Part shown: positions 49,599 through 59,343 of the stretch, piece after piece
How positions within the stretch are numbered: position 1 is the first letter of the stretch
Layout of the letters: each line of letters begins with the position of its first letter
Position numbers and translations under genes: made by a program
From: Rouxiella silvae
GTDB lineage: Bacteria; Pseudomonadota; Gammaproteobacteria; Enterobacterales; Enterobacteriaceae
Direction: 5' to 3'
DNA length: 64,000 nucleotides
Assembly (NCBI RefSeq): GCF_002093625.1
Contig: NZ_MRWD01000001.1
Coordinates: 124,001 to 188,000 of the forward strand
Notes under the pieces: model-generated
Told to the model about the DNA's origin: nothing
Seen by the model: the letters and a program-made list of their open reading frames with translations, nothing else
The model's database searches: none

Positions 49599-50531
49599 AT
49601 GGACGCATTTAATCAGCTCAGCATTAAATCACTGCGCCTGCTGGTTGCCGTGCTCGAACATGGCAGCTTTTCAGAGGTGGCGCGACGCGAGGCCATGTCG
49701 CCGTCAACCGTCTCGCGCACTATTCAGCAAATGGAACAGGTGCTGCAAACGCAGCTGTTGTATCGCAATACGCGCGCCGTTGTAGCCACCCAAGCGGGCG
49801 AAATGCTCGGCGTTCACGCTCGCCGAATTATGGAGCAGCTAGAGGAAGCGGCCGAGGGGCTACAGGAGAAGGAGTCGGATCCACGCGGGCGAATTCGCAT
49901 TAATGCCCCGGTAGTGTTCGCCGAACGCCATCTTGCGCCCTGGCTGTTTGAGTTAGGCGAACGCTATCCACGCCTGCAAATTGAACTGATGCAAACCGAC
50001 GATTTTATCGATCCCTTGCAGGATGCCACCGATTTGCTGATCCGCATCGGTGTGATGACCGATTCCACACTGCAAGCGCGCACGCTGGCGCAGCAGCGTT
50101 TTCGACTGGTGGTCAGCCCAAGCTATCTAAAAAGGTATGGAATGCCGTCATCACCGCAGGATTTGTCGCAGCACAGCTGTCTGGTGTTTAAGGGATTTGC
50201 AGGCTCCCAGCGCTGGTTTTTCAGAAAGGACAGTGACGTTTGGCAGCCTTACAGCTTTCAGGGGAAACTTACCGGTAACAATGCGCAAACCCTAACGCAG
50301 GCAGCAATCAGCGGCATGGGCTTTGCGCTGTTCCCCACCTGGCTCATCGGGGAGGCGCTGCGTGAGGGGCAACTGGTGGAGGCACTGACCGATTATCAGG
50401 TCTCCACCTCGCTGGAGCCGCAAACTATTTCCGCGCTTTATCCCAACAGCCGCCGCCTGTCGAACAAGGTGCGAGCAGTGATCGACTTCCTGTTGGATAA
50501 GTACGGCCAGCCTGCTTATTGGGATCGCTAA
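49599..50531 (+). CDS. LysR family transcriptional regulator
   Basis: A 310-residue LysR-type regulator. The helix-turn-helix is FSEVARREAMSPSTVSRTIQQMEQ. The effector domain begins PRGRIRINAPVVFAERHLAPWLFEL, as in the subgroup often found beside transporter genes. In-frame codons extend far upstream but overlap the divergent transporter gene; the ATG at 49599, preceded by AGGA, begins the normal LysR fold. Likely controls the divergent DMT pair. Its stop is four bases from the convergent LtrA-like gene. Confidence 0.85.
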   Translation: MDAFNQLSIKSLRLLVAVLEHGSFSEVARREAMSPSTVSRTIQQMEQVLQTQLLYRNTRAVVATQAGEMLGVHARRIMEQLEEAAEGLQEKESDPRGRIRINAPVVFAERHLAPWLFELGERYPRLQIELMQTDDFIDPLQDATDLLIRIGVMTDSTLQARTLAQQRFRLVVSPSYLKRYGMPSSPQDLSQHSCLVFKGFAGSQRWFFRKDSDVWQPYSFQGKLTGNNAQTLTQAAISGMGFALFPTWLIGEALREGQLVEALTDYQVSTSLEPQTISALYPNSRRLSNKVRAVIDFLLDKYGQPAYWDR

Positions 50532-50535
50532 ACGC

Positions 50536-51708
50536 CTAATCGTGACGCGAAAGCTTGGCTCTTGAAATGCTTTCCCACACTGCAACAACGATAACAATCA
50601 GCGTGGTCAATCCGTTGACCATCAGCAAGTCGGTGACAAAGCTTATTGGAATCAACACCAGCAAGGCCAGAATACCGACCAGATGTGAGAGCGGCACGCG
50701 CCGATAAACAAACAGTTTGTACACTGCATTGGCGCATAAATAGGCTAGTGGTCCTCCTATCAACACCGCCGCCGTGATGGCATTGATATGTCGATCCGGC
50801 TCGTTGATCACTAACTCATTGGCCACTGCGCAAACGATAATGGCCCCCACCAAGACAACGTGCACGTAGTGAAACCTTGCCCCCATCTGGCCGGGATCGG
50901 CGGCATGTGCTATCGCCTCACTGCCCGCTTTGCTGCTAGTGTCAAAGTAGATCCACCACAGCGCCAGACTGCCAACAAATGCCACCAGCGAAGCGATAAC
51001 AATCGGCGCACTCCAGTGTGGCAGTTCACTCAGCGTCGCGCCGGTGATCAAAATGGTTTCGCCCAAGGCAACAATGACAAACAGCTGATTGCGCTCGGCC
51101 AGATGGTGCCCTTCAATGATCCATTCACGGCTACTGCTGGAGCGACCAAGACCGGGCAGTGGAAAGCCAAACATTGGCGAAAAATATTCGCACAGCACGG
51201 CGATAGTCCACAGCAGCAGGCGCGTTTCCCCTTCGCTTAAACCACCGGAAAGCCAAAAAACTGCCGATATGCTTACCCAACCGAGGATCCGTTTGAAATT
51301 ACTGGCCAGCGCGTGCCGCCAACCGAGCATCATCAATACACACAGTGTGCGCCCGACCTGAATCAGTACCAAAAACAGCGCAAACACCAAACCGCGATCG
51401 CCGAAGGCCTCCGGAATAGCCGAGGACATAAACAGGCCCATTAGCATGATGGCAAAAAGCATCAGCCTTACGCTGCGCATATCTGGGTTGAACCAGTTAG
51501 TGACCCAGACGGTGTATTGCCAGGCAAGCCAGACAGCAAACCACATTACCAGCGTTTCCACGGCGCCAACCCAGCTCAAATGATGGAGTAAATAGTGGGA
51601 AAGCTGAGTAACCGCAAAGACATAAATGAGATCGAACAGCAGTTCAGAATAAGAAACTGAGGCTTCGTGGCCGTTTCGTACGCGCAATAGCGGGTGAGAT
51701 TGACTCAT
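50536..51708 (-). CDS. Low temperature requirement protein A (LtrA) family membrane protein
   Basis: A 390-residue inner-membrane protein with roughly ten hydrophobic segments. SYSELLFDLIYVFAVTQLSHYLL near residue 20 and WIIEGHHLAERNQLFVIVALGETIL mid-protein are hallmarks of the LtrA family, first linked to cold growth in Listeria. Its activity is unknown. The ATG at 51708 has GAGGGAT six bases upstream; a start seven codons earlier would overlap that ribosome site. It lies between a LysR gene and the bet operon but is separated from betA by a terminator. Confidence 0.85.
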   Translation of the reverse strand: MSQSHPLLRVRNGHEASVSYSELLFDLIYVFAVTQLSHYLLHHLSWVGAVETLVMWFAVWLAWQYTVWVTNWFNPDMRSVRLMLFAIMLMGLFMSSAIPEAFGDRGLVFALFLVLIQVGRTLCVLMMLGWRHALASNFKRILGWVSISAVFWLSGGLSEGETRLLLWTIAVLCEYFSPMFGFPLPGLGRSSSSREWIIEGHHLAERNQLFVIVALGETILITGATLSELPHWSAPIVIASLVAFVGSLALWWIYFDTSSKAGSEAIAHAADPGQMGARFHYVHVVLVGAIIVCAVANELVINEPDRHINAITAAVLIGGPLAYLCANAVYKLFVYRRVPLSHLVGILALLVLIPISFVTDLLMVNGLTTLIVIVVAVWESISRAKLSRHD

Positions 51709-51745
51709 GCTGATCCCTCGAAAACGCAAAAATACCCGACATAAA

Positions 51746-51775
51746 AAAAGAGATAACCCGAAGATTATCTCTTTT
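51746..51775 (-). terminator. Terminator of the betIBA operon
   Basis: AAAAGAGATAA (51746-51756) and TTATCTCTTTT (51765-51775) form a perfect 11-bp stem; on the minus strand a run of seven T follows. It lies 70 bases past betA and isolates the LtrA-like gene. Confidence 0.88.
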
Positions 51776-51845
51776 CATGATGCCTCAACTCCGCGAGTTG
51801 GTAAATCTGCACTTATCGGCTTTGTTGAGCCACAGTTTTAGGGTG

Positions 51846-53525
51846 TCACTTTTTAGCAGGCTCAGTGCGCACTGGCGCGCCGTTTGCCTGATAATACTGA
51901 GTGGTGCTTCTTGGCAACGGCTGACGACCGCGAATGACGTCGGCAATTTTCTCGGCAATCATGATAGTGGTCGCATTCAGATTGCCGGTGATGATTTGCG
52001 GCATAATCGACGCATCCACAACCCGTAATCCTTGCATGCCGTGCACGCGCCCCTGCCCGTCAACCACGGCCATTTCATCGCTACCCATTTTACAGGTACA
52101 CGAAGGATGGAAGGCAGTCTCGGCGTGCTGGCGTACAAACTCGTCCAGCTCCTCATCGGTCTGCACCTCGATACCTGGGCTGATTTCACGCCCGCGATAC
52201 GGGTCGAGCGCCGGCTGGTTCATGATTTCACGGGTGATGCGAATCGCATCGCGGAACTCGTGCCAGTCCTGCTCGCTAGACATATAGTTGAACAAAATGC
52301 TCGGATGTTGGCGTGGATCTTTCGATTTCACCTGCACACGCCCGCGGCTTGGCGAACGCATTGAGCCGACGTGCGCCTGGAATCCATGCTCTTTCACACC
52401 GTTGCTGCCGTTGTAATTAATGGCAACCGGCAGGAAGTGATACTGAATATTTGGCCAGGTAAACTCTTCACGGCTGCGGATAAAGCCGCCTGCTTCAAAC
52501 TGATTGCTCGCGCCCACGCCGGTGCCATTAAACAGCCATTCGGCGCCAATTTTAGGCTGATTGAACCATTGCAGTGCCGGATACAGAGAAACAGGCTGGG
52601 TGCAGCTGTACTGCAAATACATTTCCAGATGATCTTGTAAATTCTCACCGACGCCTGGCAGGTCGTGCACCACCGGGATATCGAGCGAATTGAGCAGCGC
52701 TGCCGGACCTACGCCCGAGCGCTGAAGGATTTGTGGCGAGGCAATGGCGCCGCCGCACAGCAGCACTTCACGTTTGGCACGCACTTCAATCGGCTTAACG
52801 TCGTCGCCTTTGAGATAGCTGACGCCGGTAGCTTTCTTGCCGTCAAACAGAATGCGGTCAGTGGTAGCGTGGGTCACAATGGTCAGGTTGGCACGCGGCT
52901 TGGCCTGATCAAGATATCCGCGCGCGGTGCTCGCACGACGGCCTTTCGGCGTAACGGTGCGGTCCATCGGACCAAAACCTTCCTGCTGATAACCGTTTAA
53001 ATCGTCAGTACGCGGATAACCGGCCTGCACGCCCGCTTCAATCATCGCGTGGAACAGCGGATTGTTACCGGCTTTCGGCGTAGTCACGCTAACCGGGCCC
53101 TCTTCGCCGTGGAAATCATTGGCGCCAATATCGCGCGTTTCCGCTTTACGGAAATAAGGCAGGCAGTCAAGATAGCTCCAGTTTTCAAGACCGGGTGCAG
53201 TAGCCCAGTTGTCGAAGTCCATCGCATTACCACGGATGTAACACATGCCGTTGATAAGCGACGAACCGCCAAGGCCTTTACCTCGACCACACTCCATGCG
53301 GCGGTTGTTCATATGCGGTTCTGGGTCAGTTTCATAGGCCCAGTTATAGCGACGCCCCTGCAAAGGGAATGCCAGCGCGGCAGGCATTTGCGTGCGGAAA
53401 TCGGCACGATAGTCAGGGCCGCCCGCTTCAAGCAGCAGCACTTTTACGCTGCTGTCTTCAGTCAGTCGGGTCGCTAATACGTTGCCAGCAGAACCGGCAC
53501 CGATGATGATGTAATCGTAATCCAT
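51846..53525 (-). CDS. betA: Choline dehydrogenase BetA
   Basis: A 559-residue GMC-family flavoenzyme (E. coli 556) oxidising choline to betaine aldehyde at the membrane. The FAD-binding start is [19 protein letters not shown]; the GMC signatures [25 protein letters not shown] and [16 protein letters not shown] are present, and the active-site region has [10 protein letters not shown]. The open frame continues upstream, but AAGAGGAG before the ATG at 53525 and the family N-terminus fix the start, 25 bases after betB. Confidence 0.97.
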   Translation of the reverse strand: MDYDYIIIGAGSAGNVLATRLTEDSSVKVLLLEAGGPDYRADFRTQMPAALAFPLQGRRYNWAYETDPEPHMNNRRMECGRGKGLGGSSLINGMCYIRGNAMDFDNWATAPGLENWSYLDCLPYFRKAETRDIGANDFHGEEGPVSVTTPKAGNNPLFHAMIEAGVQAGYPRTDDLNGYQQEGFGPMDRTVTPKGRRASTARGYLDQAKPRANLTIVTHATTDRILFDGKKATGVSYLKGDDVKPIEVRAKREVLLCGGAIASPQILQRSGVGPAALLNSLDIPVVHDLPGVGENLQDHLEMYLQYSCTQPVSLYPALQWFNQPKIGAEWLFNGTGVGASNQFEAGGFIRSREEFTWPNIQYHFLPVAINYNGSNGVKEHGFQAHVGSMRSPSRGRVQVKSKDPRQHPSILFNYMSSEQDWHEFRDAIRITREIMNQPALDPYRGREISPGIEVQTDEELDEFVRQHAETAFHPSCTCKMGSDEMAVVDGQGRVHGMQGLRVVDASIMPQIITGNLNATTIMIAEKIADVIRGRQPLPRSTTQYYQANGAPVRTEPAKK

Positions 53526-53550
53526 ATCAATCTCCTCTTGCAGTCGGCGG

Positions 53551-55023
53551 TTAAAAGACCGAACTAAATTCGCCCAGCTCAACCTGCACGGATTTGATTT
53601 GTGTGTAATGTTCAAGGGTGCTGACGCCGTTTTCACGACCCACGCCCGAATGCTTGTAGCCGCCAACCGGCATTTCAGCCGCCGATTCGCCCCAGGTATT
53701 GATCCAGCAAATACCCGCTTCAAGCTGATGAATAACGCGGTGCGCAGTGTTCAGATCACGCGTGACCAACCCGGCGGCTAGGCCGTAATTAGTGTCATTA
53801 GCGCGACGAATCACTTCTTCTTCGCTTTCATAGCCGAGAATGCTCATTACTGGCCCAAAGATCTCTTCGCGGACAATTTCCATCTGATCCGTGCAATCGG
53901 TGAACACCGTCGGTGCCACAAATGCGCCTTTGGCGTATTCACCGTGGATAACACGTTCGCCGCCAATTAACAGGCGCGCGCCTTCACGTTTGCCGCTCTC
54001 GATAAAGCGCAGCACGTTTTCCATATGGGCGAAACTGACCAGTGGGCCAAAGTTAACGGCTTCGTCGGTCGGCTGACCGAGTTTGATACGCTTAACGCGC
54101 TCAACAATTTTGGCTTCAAATTCCGCCTGCTGTGCTTTAGGCACAAACACGCGCGTGCCGTTGGTGCAGACCTGACCAGAGCTGTAGAAATTGGCCATCA
54201 TCGCAATATCCGCCGCTTTGTCTAAATCGGCATCTGGGAAGACGATCAGCGGCGACTTGCCGCCAAGCTCCATCGTGACCTCTTTCAAGGTTGACGCCGA
54301 AGCGCTGGCCATCACTTTCTTGCCAGTGACTACCCCGCCAGTGAACGATATTTTCGCAATGCCGGGATGCTCAGTGAGGTATTGACCAATCTCGGCCCCC
54401 TTGCCGGTCAGCACGCTGAAGACGCCGTCGGGTACGCCCGCTTCGCTGTAGATTTCGGCCAGTTTAAGCGCGGTCAGCGAGGTGACTTCACTTGGCTTAA
54501 AGATCATCGCATTGCCCGCCGCCAAGGCCGGGGCCGACTTCCACAGAGCAATCTGAATCGGATAGTTCCACGCACCGATACCGGCAACAACGCCCAGCGG
54601 CTCGCGGCGAGTATAGACGAACGAACTGTCGCGCAGCGGGATCTGCTGGCCTTCAATCGCCGGAATTAATCCTGCGTAATACTCAAGCACGTCGGCGCCG
54701 GTCACGATATCAACCGCAGTGGTTTCAGACAGCGGCTTACCGGTGTCCAGTGTTTCAAGCTGCGCCAGTTCATCATTGCGCTCGCGCAAAATATCGACGG
54801 CCTTACGCAGGATACGTGAACGTTGCATGGCGGTCATCGCGGCCCACAGTTTCTGTCCTTTGTGCGCAGCTTCAACCGCACGGTCGAGATCTTCTCGGGT
54901 TGCACAAGCAACCTCGGCAAGCGTTTCGCCGTTGGCCGGATTGATGGCCGGAAAAGTTTCACCGCCGGTGCTGTCCTGATAGCGACCGTCGATATAAAGT
55001 TTTTGCATGCCAAAGCGGGACAT
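53551..55023 (-). CDS. betB: Betaine aldehyde dehydrogenase BetB
   Basis: A 490-residue NAD-dependent aldehyde dehydrogenase, the same length as in E. coli, making glycine betaine from betaine aldehyde. Catalytic Cys is in [13 protein letters not shown] (about residue 286) and the general base Glu in [10 protein letters not shown] (about 252). [20 protein letters not shown] lies in the NAD-binding domain. Second gene of betIBA. Confidence 0.97.
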   Translation of the reverse strand: MSRFGMQKLYIDGRYQDSTGGETFPAINPANGETLAEVACATREDLDRAVEAAHKGQKLWAAMTAMQRSRILRKAVDILRERNDELAQLETLDTGKPLSETTAVDIVTGADVLEYYAGLIPAIEGQQIPLRDSSFVYTRREPLGVVAGIGAWNYPIQIALWKSAPALAAGNAMIFKPSEVTSLTALKLAEIYSEAGVPDGVFSVLTGKGAEIGQYLTEHPGIAKISFTGGVVTGKKVMASASASTLKEVTMELGGKSPLIVFPDADLDKAADIAMMANFYSSGQVCTNGTRVFVPKAQQAEFEAKIVERVKRIKLGQPTDEAVNFGPLVSFAHMENVLRFIESGKREGARLLIGGERVIHGEYAKGAFVAPTVFTDCTDQMEIVREEIFGPVMSILGYESEEEVIRRANDTNYGLAAGLVTRDLNTAHRVIHQLEAGICWINTWGESAAEMPVGGYKHSGVGRENGVSTLEHYTQIKSVQVELGEFSSVF

Positions 55024-55066
55024 AAATTCTCCTGTTTCAAAGCGGGTAGCGAAGGCCTCACGACCT

Positions 55067-55660
55067 TTACTGGGTAGCAGACTGTGCCAGTGATTCGATA
55101 TAGCGATGCGTAATCATTAACGCTTCCTGACGGTCAAACACTTTATGACTCAGTGCACTGCGTAACCACAGACCGTCAATCAGTCCTGCCAGGCCTTTCG
55201 CTGCCAGACGCGCCTCGTGATGAGGTAAAAAACGTCGAAATTCGACGCATAGATTCGAGTAGAGCCTTCTGCTGTTGACCTGTTGCAAACGATACAGTTC
55301 AGGGTGATGCATGCTGCTGGCCCAAAACGCCAGCCAGGTTTTCATCGCCGGATCGTTAGTCTGTCCTTCATCAAAGTTTGCCTGGGCAATTGCCCGCAAG
55401 CGCGCCGTGGGCGAATCATCATTAAGCGTAGCCAGTCTCAGCTTGACGCTGTCGCCAAGGTGACTGAGCAAATAACGCATCGTCGCCTCAAGCAGACCGT
55501 TCTTGTCACGAAAATAGTGACTGATAATGCCGTTAGACACGCCCGCTCGACGAGCAATCTGCGCAATAGAGGCTTCCGGCATGCCAACCTCGTTGATGGC
55601 GGCCAGCGTCGCCTCGATTAACTGCTGTCGCCGAATCGGCTGCATTCCAACTTTGGGCAT
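55067..55660 (-). CDS. betI: Choline-responsive repressor BetI
   Basis: A 197-residue TetR-family repressor of the bet genes. The helix-turn-helix [31 protein letters not shown] is nearly identical to E. coli BetI. The C-terminal choline-sensing domain keeps [29 protein letters not shown]. The ATG at 55660 ([11 protein letters not shown]) is chosen by homology and AGGAG upstream; a GTG three codons earlier is in frame. It precedes betB by 43 bases and diverges from betT. Confidence 0.95.
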   Translation of the reverse strand: MPKVGMQPIRRQQLIEATLAAINEVGMPEASIAQIARRAGVSNGIISHYFRDKNGLLEATMRYLLSHLGDSVKLRLATLNDDSPTARLRAIAQANFDEGQTNDPAMKTWLAFWASSMHHPELYRLQQVNSRRLYSNLCVEFRRFLPHHEARLAAKGLAGLIDGLWLRSALSHKVFDRQEALMITHRYIESLAQSATQ

Positions 55661-56068
55661 GGACTCCACTCCTGAAAAAGGCGTTTTGAAACGGCTGTTT
55701 TGACGCCGGTTTCACTGTCAGTTAACGCCGTAACTGCCCCTATTAAACTTTTTTTTGATTGAACGTTCAATAAAAAATGCATATATTTTATTACCACCTG
55801 GTTACGGAATTGTGCTCAAAATGCACTAATATCTTTGGCAAGTGGTTGATAAAAAGTAAGTTACCGGCTCTATTGCGGCTTACTGATTTTCAGGTTGATG
55901 ATTGAGATTTAAAGCCAGTGCACTCAGCGGATCTCCTGTCTGGACATTTTTTTCGCCTTTGAAAACGACGTCCTCGGTGTTCTTGATATGCGCTAAGGCG
56001 CGCTGCTTTATCAACTCATCACACACCTTCATTTATGATTTTTTTTACCTTTGATGAACGGGAAAACG
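55661..56068. other. betI-betT divergent control region
   Basis: These 408 bases hold the BetI operator (55758-55771) and no convincing gene. The part near betT (about 55780-56060) is AT-rich. I could not choose a single -35/-10 pair with confidence. Confidence 0.5.
55758..55771. promoter_or_regulatory. BetI operator palindrome
   Basis: ATTGAACGTTCAAT is a perfect 14-bp palindrome, with flanking bases resembling the E. coli BetI-protected site. It lies about 98 bases before betI and 298 before betT, where it can control both directions. Confidence 0.75.
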
Positions 56069-58105
56069 ATGGCTTCTGTTGAACTTTCGGATAAACCTAA
56101 AGACTCACTAAACAAGGTGGTGTTTTTTACCTCGGCGGGGCTCATTTTAGCCTTCACGCTGATGACAATTTTCTTCACTGATATCTCGGGAAGGGCGATT
56201 AGCGTCGCGCTGGAATGGGTATCGGCGACTTTCGGCTGGTATTACATGCTCGCCGCCACGCTTTACATTGTGTTTGTGGTATTTATCGCCGCCTCACGTT
56301 TTGGCTCAATCAAGCTCGGGCCCGAGCAGTCAAAACCCGAATTCTCGATGATGAGTTGGGCATCCATGCTGTTTGCCGCCGGTATCGGTATCGACCTGAT
56401 GTTCTTCTCGGTCGCTGAACCGGTGACGCAATATATGATGCCGCCTGAGGGACAGGGGCAAAATATAGAAGCGGCCAGGCAGGCGATGGTCTGGACGCTA
56501 TTCCACTACGGCCTCACCGGTTGGTCGATGTACGCGCTGATGGGTATTGCGCTGGGCTACTTTAGCTATCGCTACAACCTGCCGCTGACCATTCGCTCAG
56601 CGCTGTACCCTATTTTTGGCAAGAAAATCTATGGCCCAATCGGCCACAGCGTGGACATTGCCGCCGTGGTCGGCACGATCTTCGGCATCGCCACGACGCT
56701 GGGTATCGGTGTAGTTCAGCTTAACTACGGGCTGAAAGTCCTGTTCCACATTCCTGAAGGTTTAGGGGTGCAAGCGGCGTTGATCCTGCTGTCGGTGGTG
56801 ATGGCGACGGTATCGGTGACCTCGGGGGTGAATAAAGGGATCCGTATTCTTTCCGAGCTTAACGTGCTGCTGGCGCTGGGTCTGATACTGTTCCTGCTGT
56901 TCTTTGGCAACACCGAGTTCCTGCTTAATGCACTGGTCCTGAACATCGGTGACTACGTGAATCGCTTTATGGGCATGACCCTTAACACCTTCGCCTTTGA
57001 CCGCCCAACGCAGTGGATGAACAGCTGGACTCTGTTCTTCTGGGCCTGGTGGGTTGCCTGGTCGCCGTTTGTCGGCCTGTTCTTGGCGCGTATTTCACGT
57101 GGCAGAACCATTCGTCAGTTCGTGCTGGGTACGTTGATCATTCCCTTTGTATTTACGCTATTCTGGCTGTCAATTTTTGGTAACAGTGCGCTGTACCAGA
57201 TTATGCATGGCAATCTGGATTTCGCGAATGAGGTGATTGCTCACCCTGAGCGCGGCGTTTATAGCCTGCTGGCGCAGTATCCAGGCTTTACCTTTAGCGC
57301 CTCAGTGGCAACGATTACCGGCTTACTGTTTTACGTTACTTCGGCGGATTCCGGCTCACTGGTGCTGGGTAACTTTACGTCGAAACTGGTCGATATCAAC
57401 AACGATGCGCCAAACTGGCTGCGTATCTTCTGGTCGATTACCATTGGTGTACTGACTCTTGGCATGCTGATGACCGACGGCGTTTCTGCACTGCAAAACA
57501 CGACGGTTATTATGGGCCTGCCGTTTAGTTTCGTGATTTTCTTTATCATGGCGGGACTGTATAAATCGCTGCGACTCGAGGATTTTCGCCGCGCCAGTAC
57601 GCAGCAGAACTTCGCCCCGGCGACGCCTTCAACCGGTGATGCCGCACTGAACTGGAAACAGCGCCTGTCGCGGGTAATGAACTTCCCAGGCACCACGCAC
57701 ACGCAGAAAATGCTCGATATTGTCTGCCGCCCTGCGATGCAGGACGTGGCCAACGAGTTGAAACTGCGCGGCGCGAAGGTGGAATTTAGCGAAGCCGAGG
57801 CCTTGGAAGATGAAAAACTCAATCATCTGGAGCTGTTGGTGAAACTGGGCGAAGAGCAGAACTTTATCTATCAAATCTGGCCACAGCGCTACGCGGTGCC
57901 AGGCTTTACCTACCGCGCACGTTCGGGAAAATCGCACTACTACCGGCTGGAGACTTTCCTGCTCGAGGGTACGCAGGGTAATGACTTGATGGACTTCACC
58001 AAGCATCAGGTGATCAATGATATCCTCGACCAGTACGAGCGACATTTGAACTTCCTGCATATTAATCGGGAAGCGCCGGGGAATACGTTGACGTTTCCCG
58101 AGTAA
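56069..58105 (+). CDS. betT: High-affinity choline transporter BetT
   Basis: A 678-residue BCCT-family symporter (E. coli 677) driving choline uptake for osmoprotection. Twelve or so membrane helices fill residues 15-505. MLFAAGIGIDLMFFSVAEP and the Trp-rich segment SWTLFFWAWWVAWSPFVGLFLARISRGRT are BCCT signatures. A C-terminal cytoplasmic domain of about 170 residues, typical of BetT, senses osmotic state. The ATG at 56069 is chosen since GGGAA precedes it and the length before VVFFTSAG equals E. coli; earlier TTG and ATG codons lack ribosome sites. Confidence 0.96.
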   Translation: MASVELSDKPKDSLNKVVFFTSAGLILAFTLMTIFFTDISGRAISVALEWVSATFGWYYMLAATLYIVFVVFIAASRFGSIKLGPEQSKPEFSMMSWASMLFAAGIGIDLMFFSVAEPVTQYMMPPEGQGQNIEAARQAMVWTLFHYGLTGWSMYALMGIALGYFSYRYNLPLTIRSALYPIFGKKIYGPIGHSVDIAAVVGTIFGIATTLGIGVVQLNYGLKVLFHIPEGLGVQAALILLSVVMATVSVTSGVNKGIRILSELNVLLALGLILFLLFFGNTEFLLNALVLNIGDYVNRFMGMTLNTFAFDRPTQWMNSWTLFFWAWWVAWSPFVGLFLARISRGRTIRQFVLGTLIIPFVFTLFWLSIFGNSALYQIMHGNLDFANEVIAHPERGVYSLLAQYPGFTFSASVATITGLLFYVTSADSGSLVLGNFTSKLVDINNDAPNWLRIFWSITIGVLTLGMLMTDGVSALQNTTVIMGLPFSFVIFFIMAGLYKSLRLEDFRRASTQQNFAPATPSTGDAALNWKQRLSRVMNFPGTTHTQKMLDIVCRPAMQDVANELKLRGAKVEFSEAEALEDEKLNHLELLVKLGEEQNFIYQIWPQRYAVPGFTYRARSGKSHYYRLETFLLEGTQGNDLMDFTKHQVINDILDQYERHLNFLHINREAPGNTLTFPE

Positions 58106-58137
58106 CGAGTTGGATCGTAGGTAGGTAGTTTTTTGAT

Positions 58138-58183
58138 AAAACCGCCGAATTGATTTTTTCAGATCAAGGCGGCGGTTTTTTTA
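58138..58183 (+). terminator. betT terminator
   Basis: AAAACCGCCG (58138-58147) and CGGCGGTTTT (58170-58179) pair, with an inner TTGAT/ATCAA stem, and a T-run follows. Confidence 0.85.
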
Positions 58184-58242
58184 TTGCATGGTAAATTTGA
58201 AATTAAAAATTCATCTCTTATCTATAGCGTTTACCGTTCGAT

Positions 58243-59334
58243 CTAACAGAATTCCGCCTGATGAACATCGCGGCTTTTAATGCCCGCGTTGTTCATTTTC
58301 TCACGCGCTTCCTCAATATCTCCCTGCTCAATCTCCAGCTTTTCCTGCGTGCTGCCTGCATGAGGATTTAGCGCCAGCTCAACCATGATCGGGAAATGAT
58401 CGGAGCCCATCGGTTCGAGGCGTTTTAGGTCGACCAAGGTAAACTCTTTACTGTGAAAAACGTGGTCCAGCGGCCAACGCAGGAACGGGTAGCTGGCATG
58501 GAAAGTGTTAAACATTCCACGCCCACGCCTTGGGTCCAACAAGCCGCTGATTTTCATAAATAAACGAGTCGTGCGCGACCACGCAACGTCGTTCAGATCG
58601 CCGGTCACAATGGTCGGATAAGAAGCACGCGCGGCCGTGTGGCCCACGGCAATAAGTTCGCCGTCGCGATTGGTCGATTCGTCGTCCTCGGTTGGACTCG
58701 GCGGCATCGGGTGCAGACAGTGCATTACCACCTGCTCGCCGCCGGATAGCTCGACGCGAAAATGCATCGAAGGAATACCCTCGGCCACCAGATACTGAAC
58801 TTTCGCCTCAAACAGCGGCAGGCGTGAGTAAACGTGCATGCCGTATAAATTATCCAGCGGACATTTTAGGCTGTGCGGATACTCGGCATCAAGCGGCGAC
58901 ATCTGCTGCTCCCACCAACGATCGGTTTCAAGCAGCACAATGACGTCAGGCTGATTTTTTCCGATGATTTCCAGCAGTTTTCCTGACTTTCGGTTGGTCA
59001 TCAACACGTTGCAGTTGATGATTTTAATGCGTGAATGTTCGCTGGCAGGCGTTTTCTTGACCTGCACTTTGGCTAACCCCGTGTAGGGAAAAATCCACCA
59101 GCTCTGATAAAAAGTACAGCCCAGTGCCAGCAGCACGATAAACCCCGCCAACGGCCCGCCGCCGGGCAGCAGGTACAGTTCAACGAGCAGGAATATTAGG
59201 GAAAGTACCGCCATTTGCAGACGGGGGAAATCCCATACCCTCACCCACCAACGCTGGTTGCGGGAGAGGGGTAACACAGTTAATAACGTCATCACTACGG
59301 TGAGAATTGCCACCACCAGACGTGCATTATGCAT
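58243..59334 (-). CDS. Membrane-anchored endonuclease/exonuclease/phosphatase (EEP) family protein
   Basis: A 363-residue protein. Three N-terminal hydrophobic segments (about residues 5-22, 37-55, 60-78) precede an EEP hydrolase domain. Metal and catalytic motifs visible are IINCNVLMTN, VLLETDRWW, MHCLHPMPP, TGDLNDVAWS and GSDHFPIMVEL. The fold includes nucleases, inositol phosphatases and sphingomyelinases, so the substrate is open; the domain probably faces the periplasm. It begins nine bases after the eptB stop, which points to cotranscription. A Glu-rich tail ends the protein. Confidence 0.82.
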   Translation of the reverse strand: MHNARLVVAILTVVMTLLTVLPLSRNQRWWVRVWDFPRLQMAVLSLIFLLVELYLLPGGGPLAGFIVLLALGCTFYQSWWIFPYTGLAKVQVKKTPASEHSRIKIINCNVLMTNRKSGKLLEIIGKNQPDVIVLLETDRWWEQQMSPLDAEYPHSLKCPLDNLYGMHVYSRLPLFEAKVQYLVAEGIPSMHFRVELSGGEQVVMHCLHPMPPSPTEDDESTNRDGELIAVGHTAARASYPTIVTGDLNDVAWSRTTRLFMKISGLLDPRRGRGMFNTFHASYPFLRWPLDHVFHSKEFTLVDLKRLEPMGSDHFPIMVELALNPHAGSTQEKLEIEQGDIEEAREKMNNAGIKSRDVHQAEFC

Positions 59335-59343
59335 TTTTGCTTC

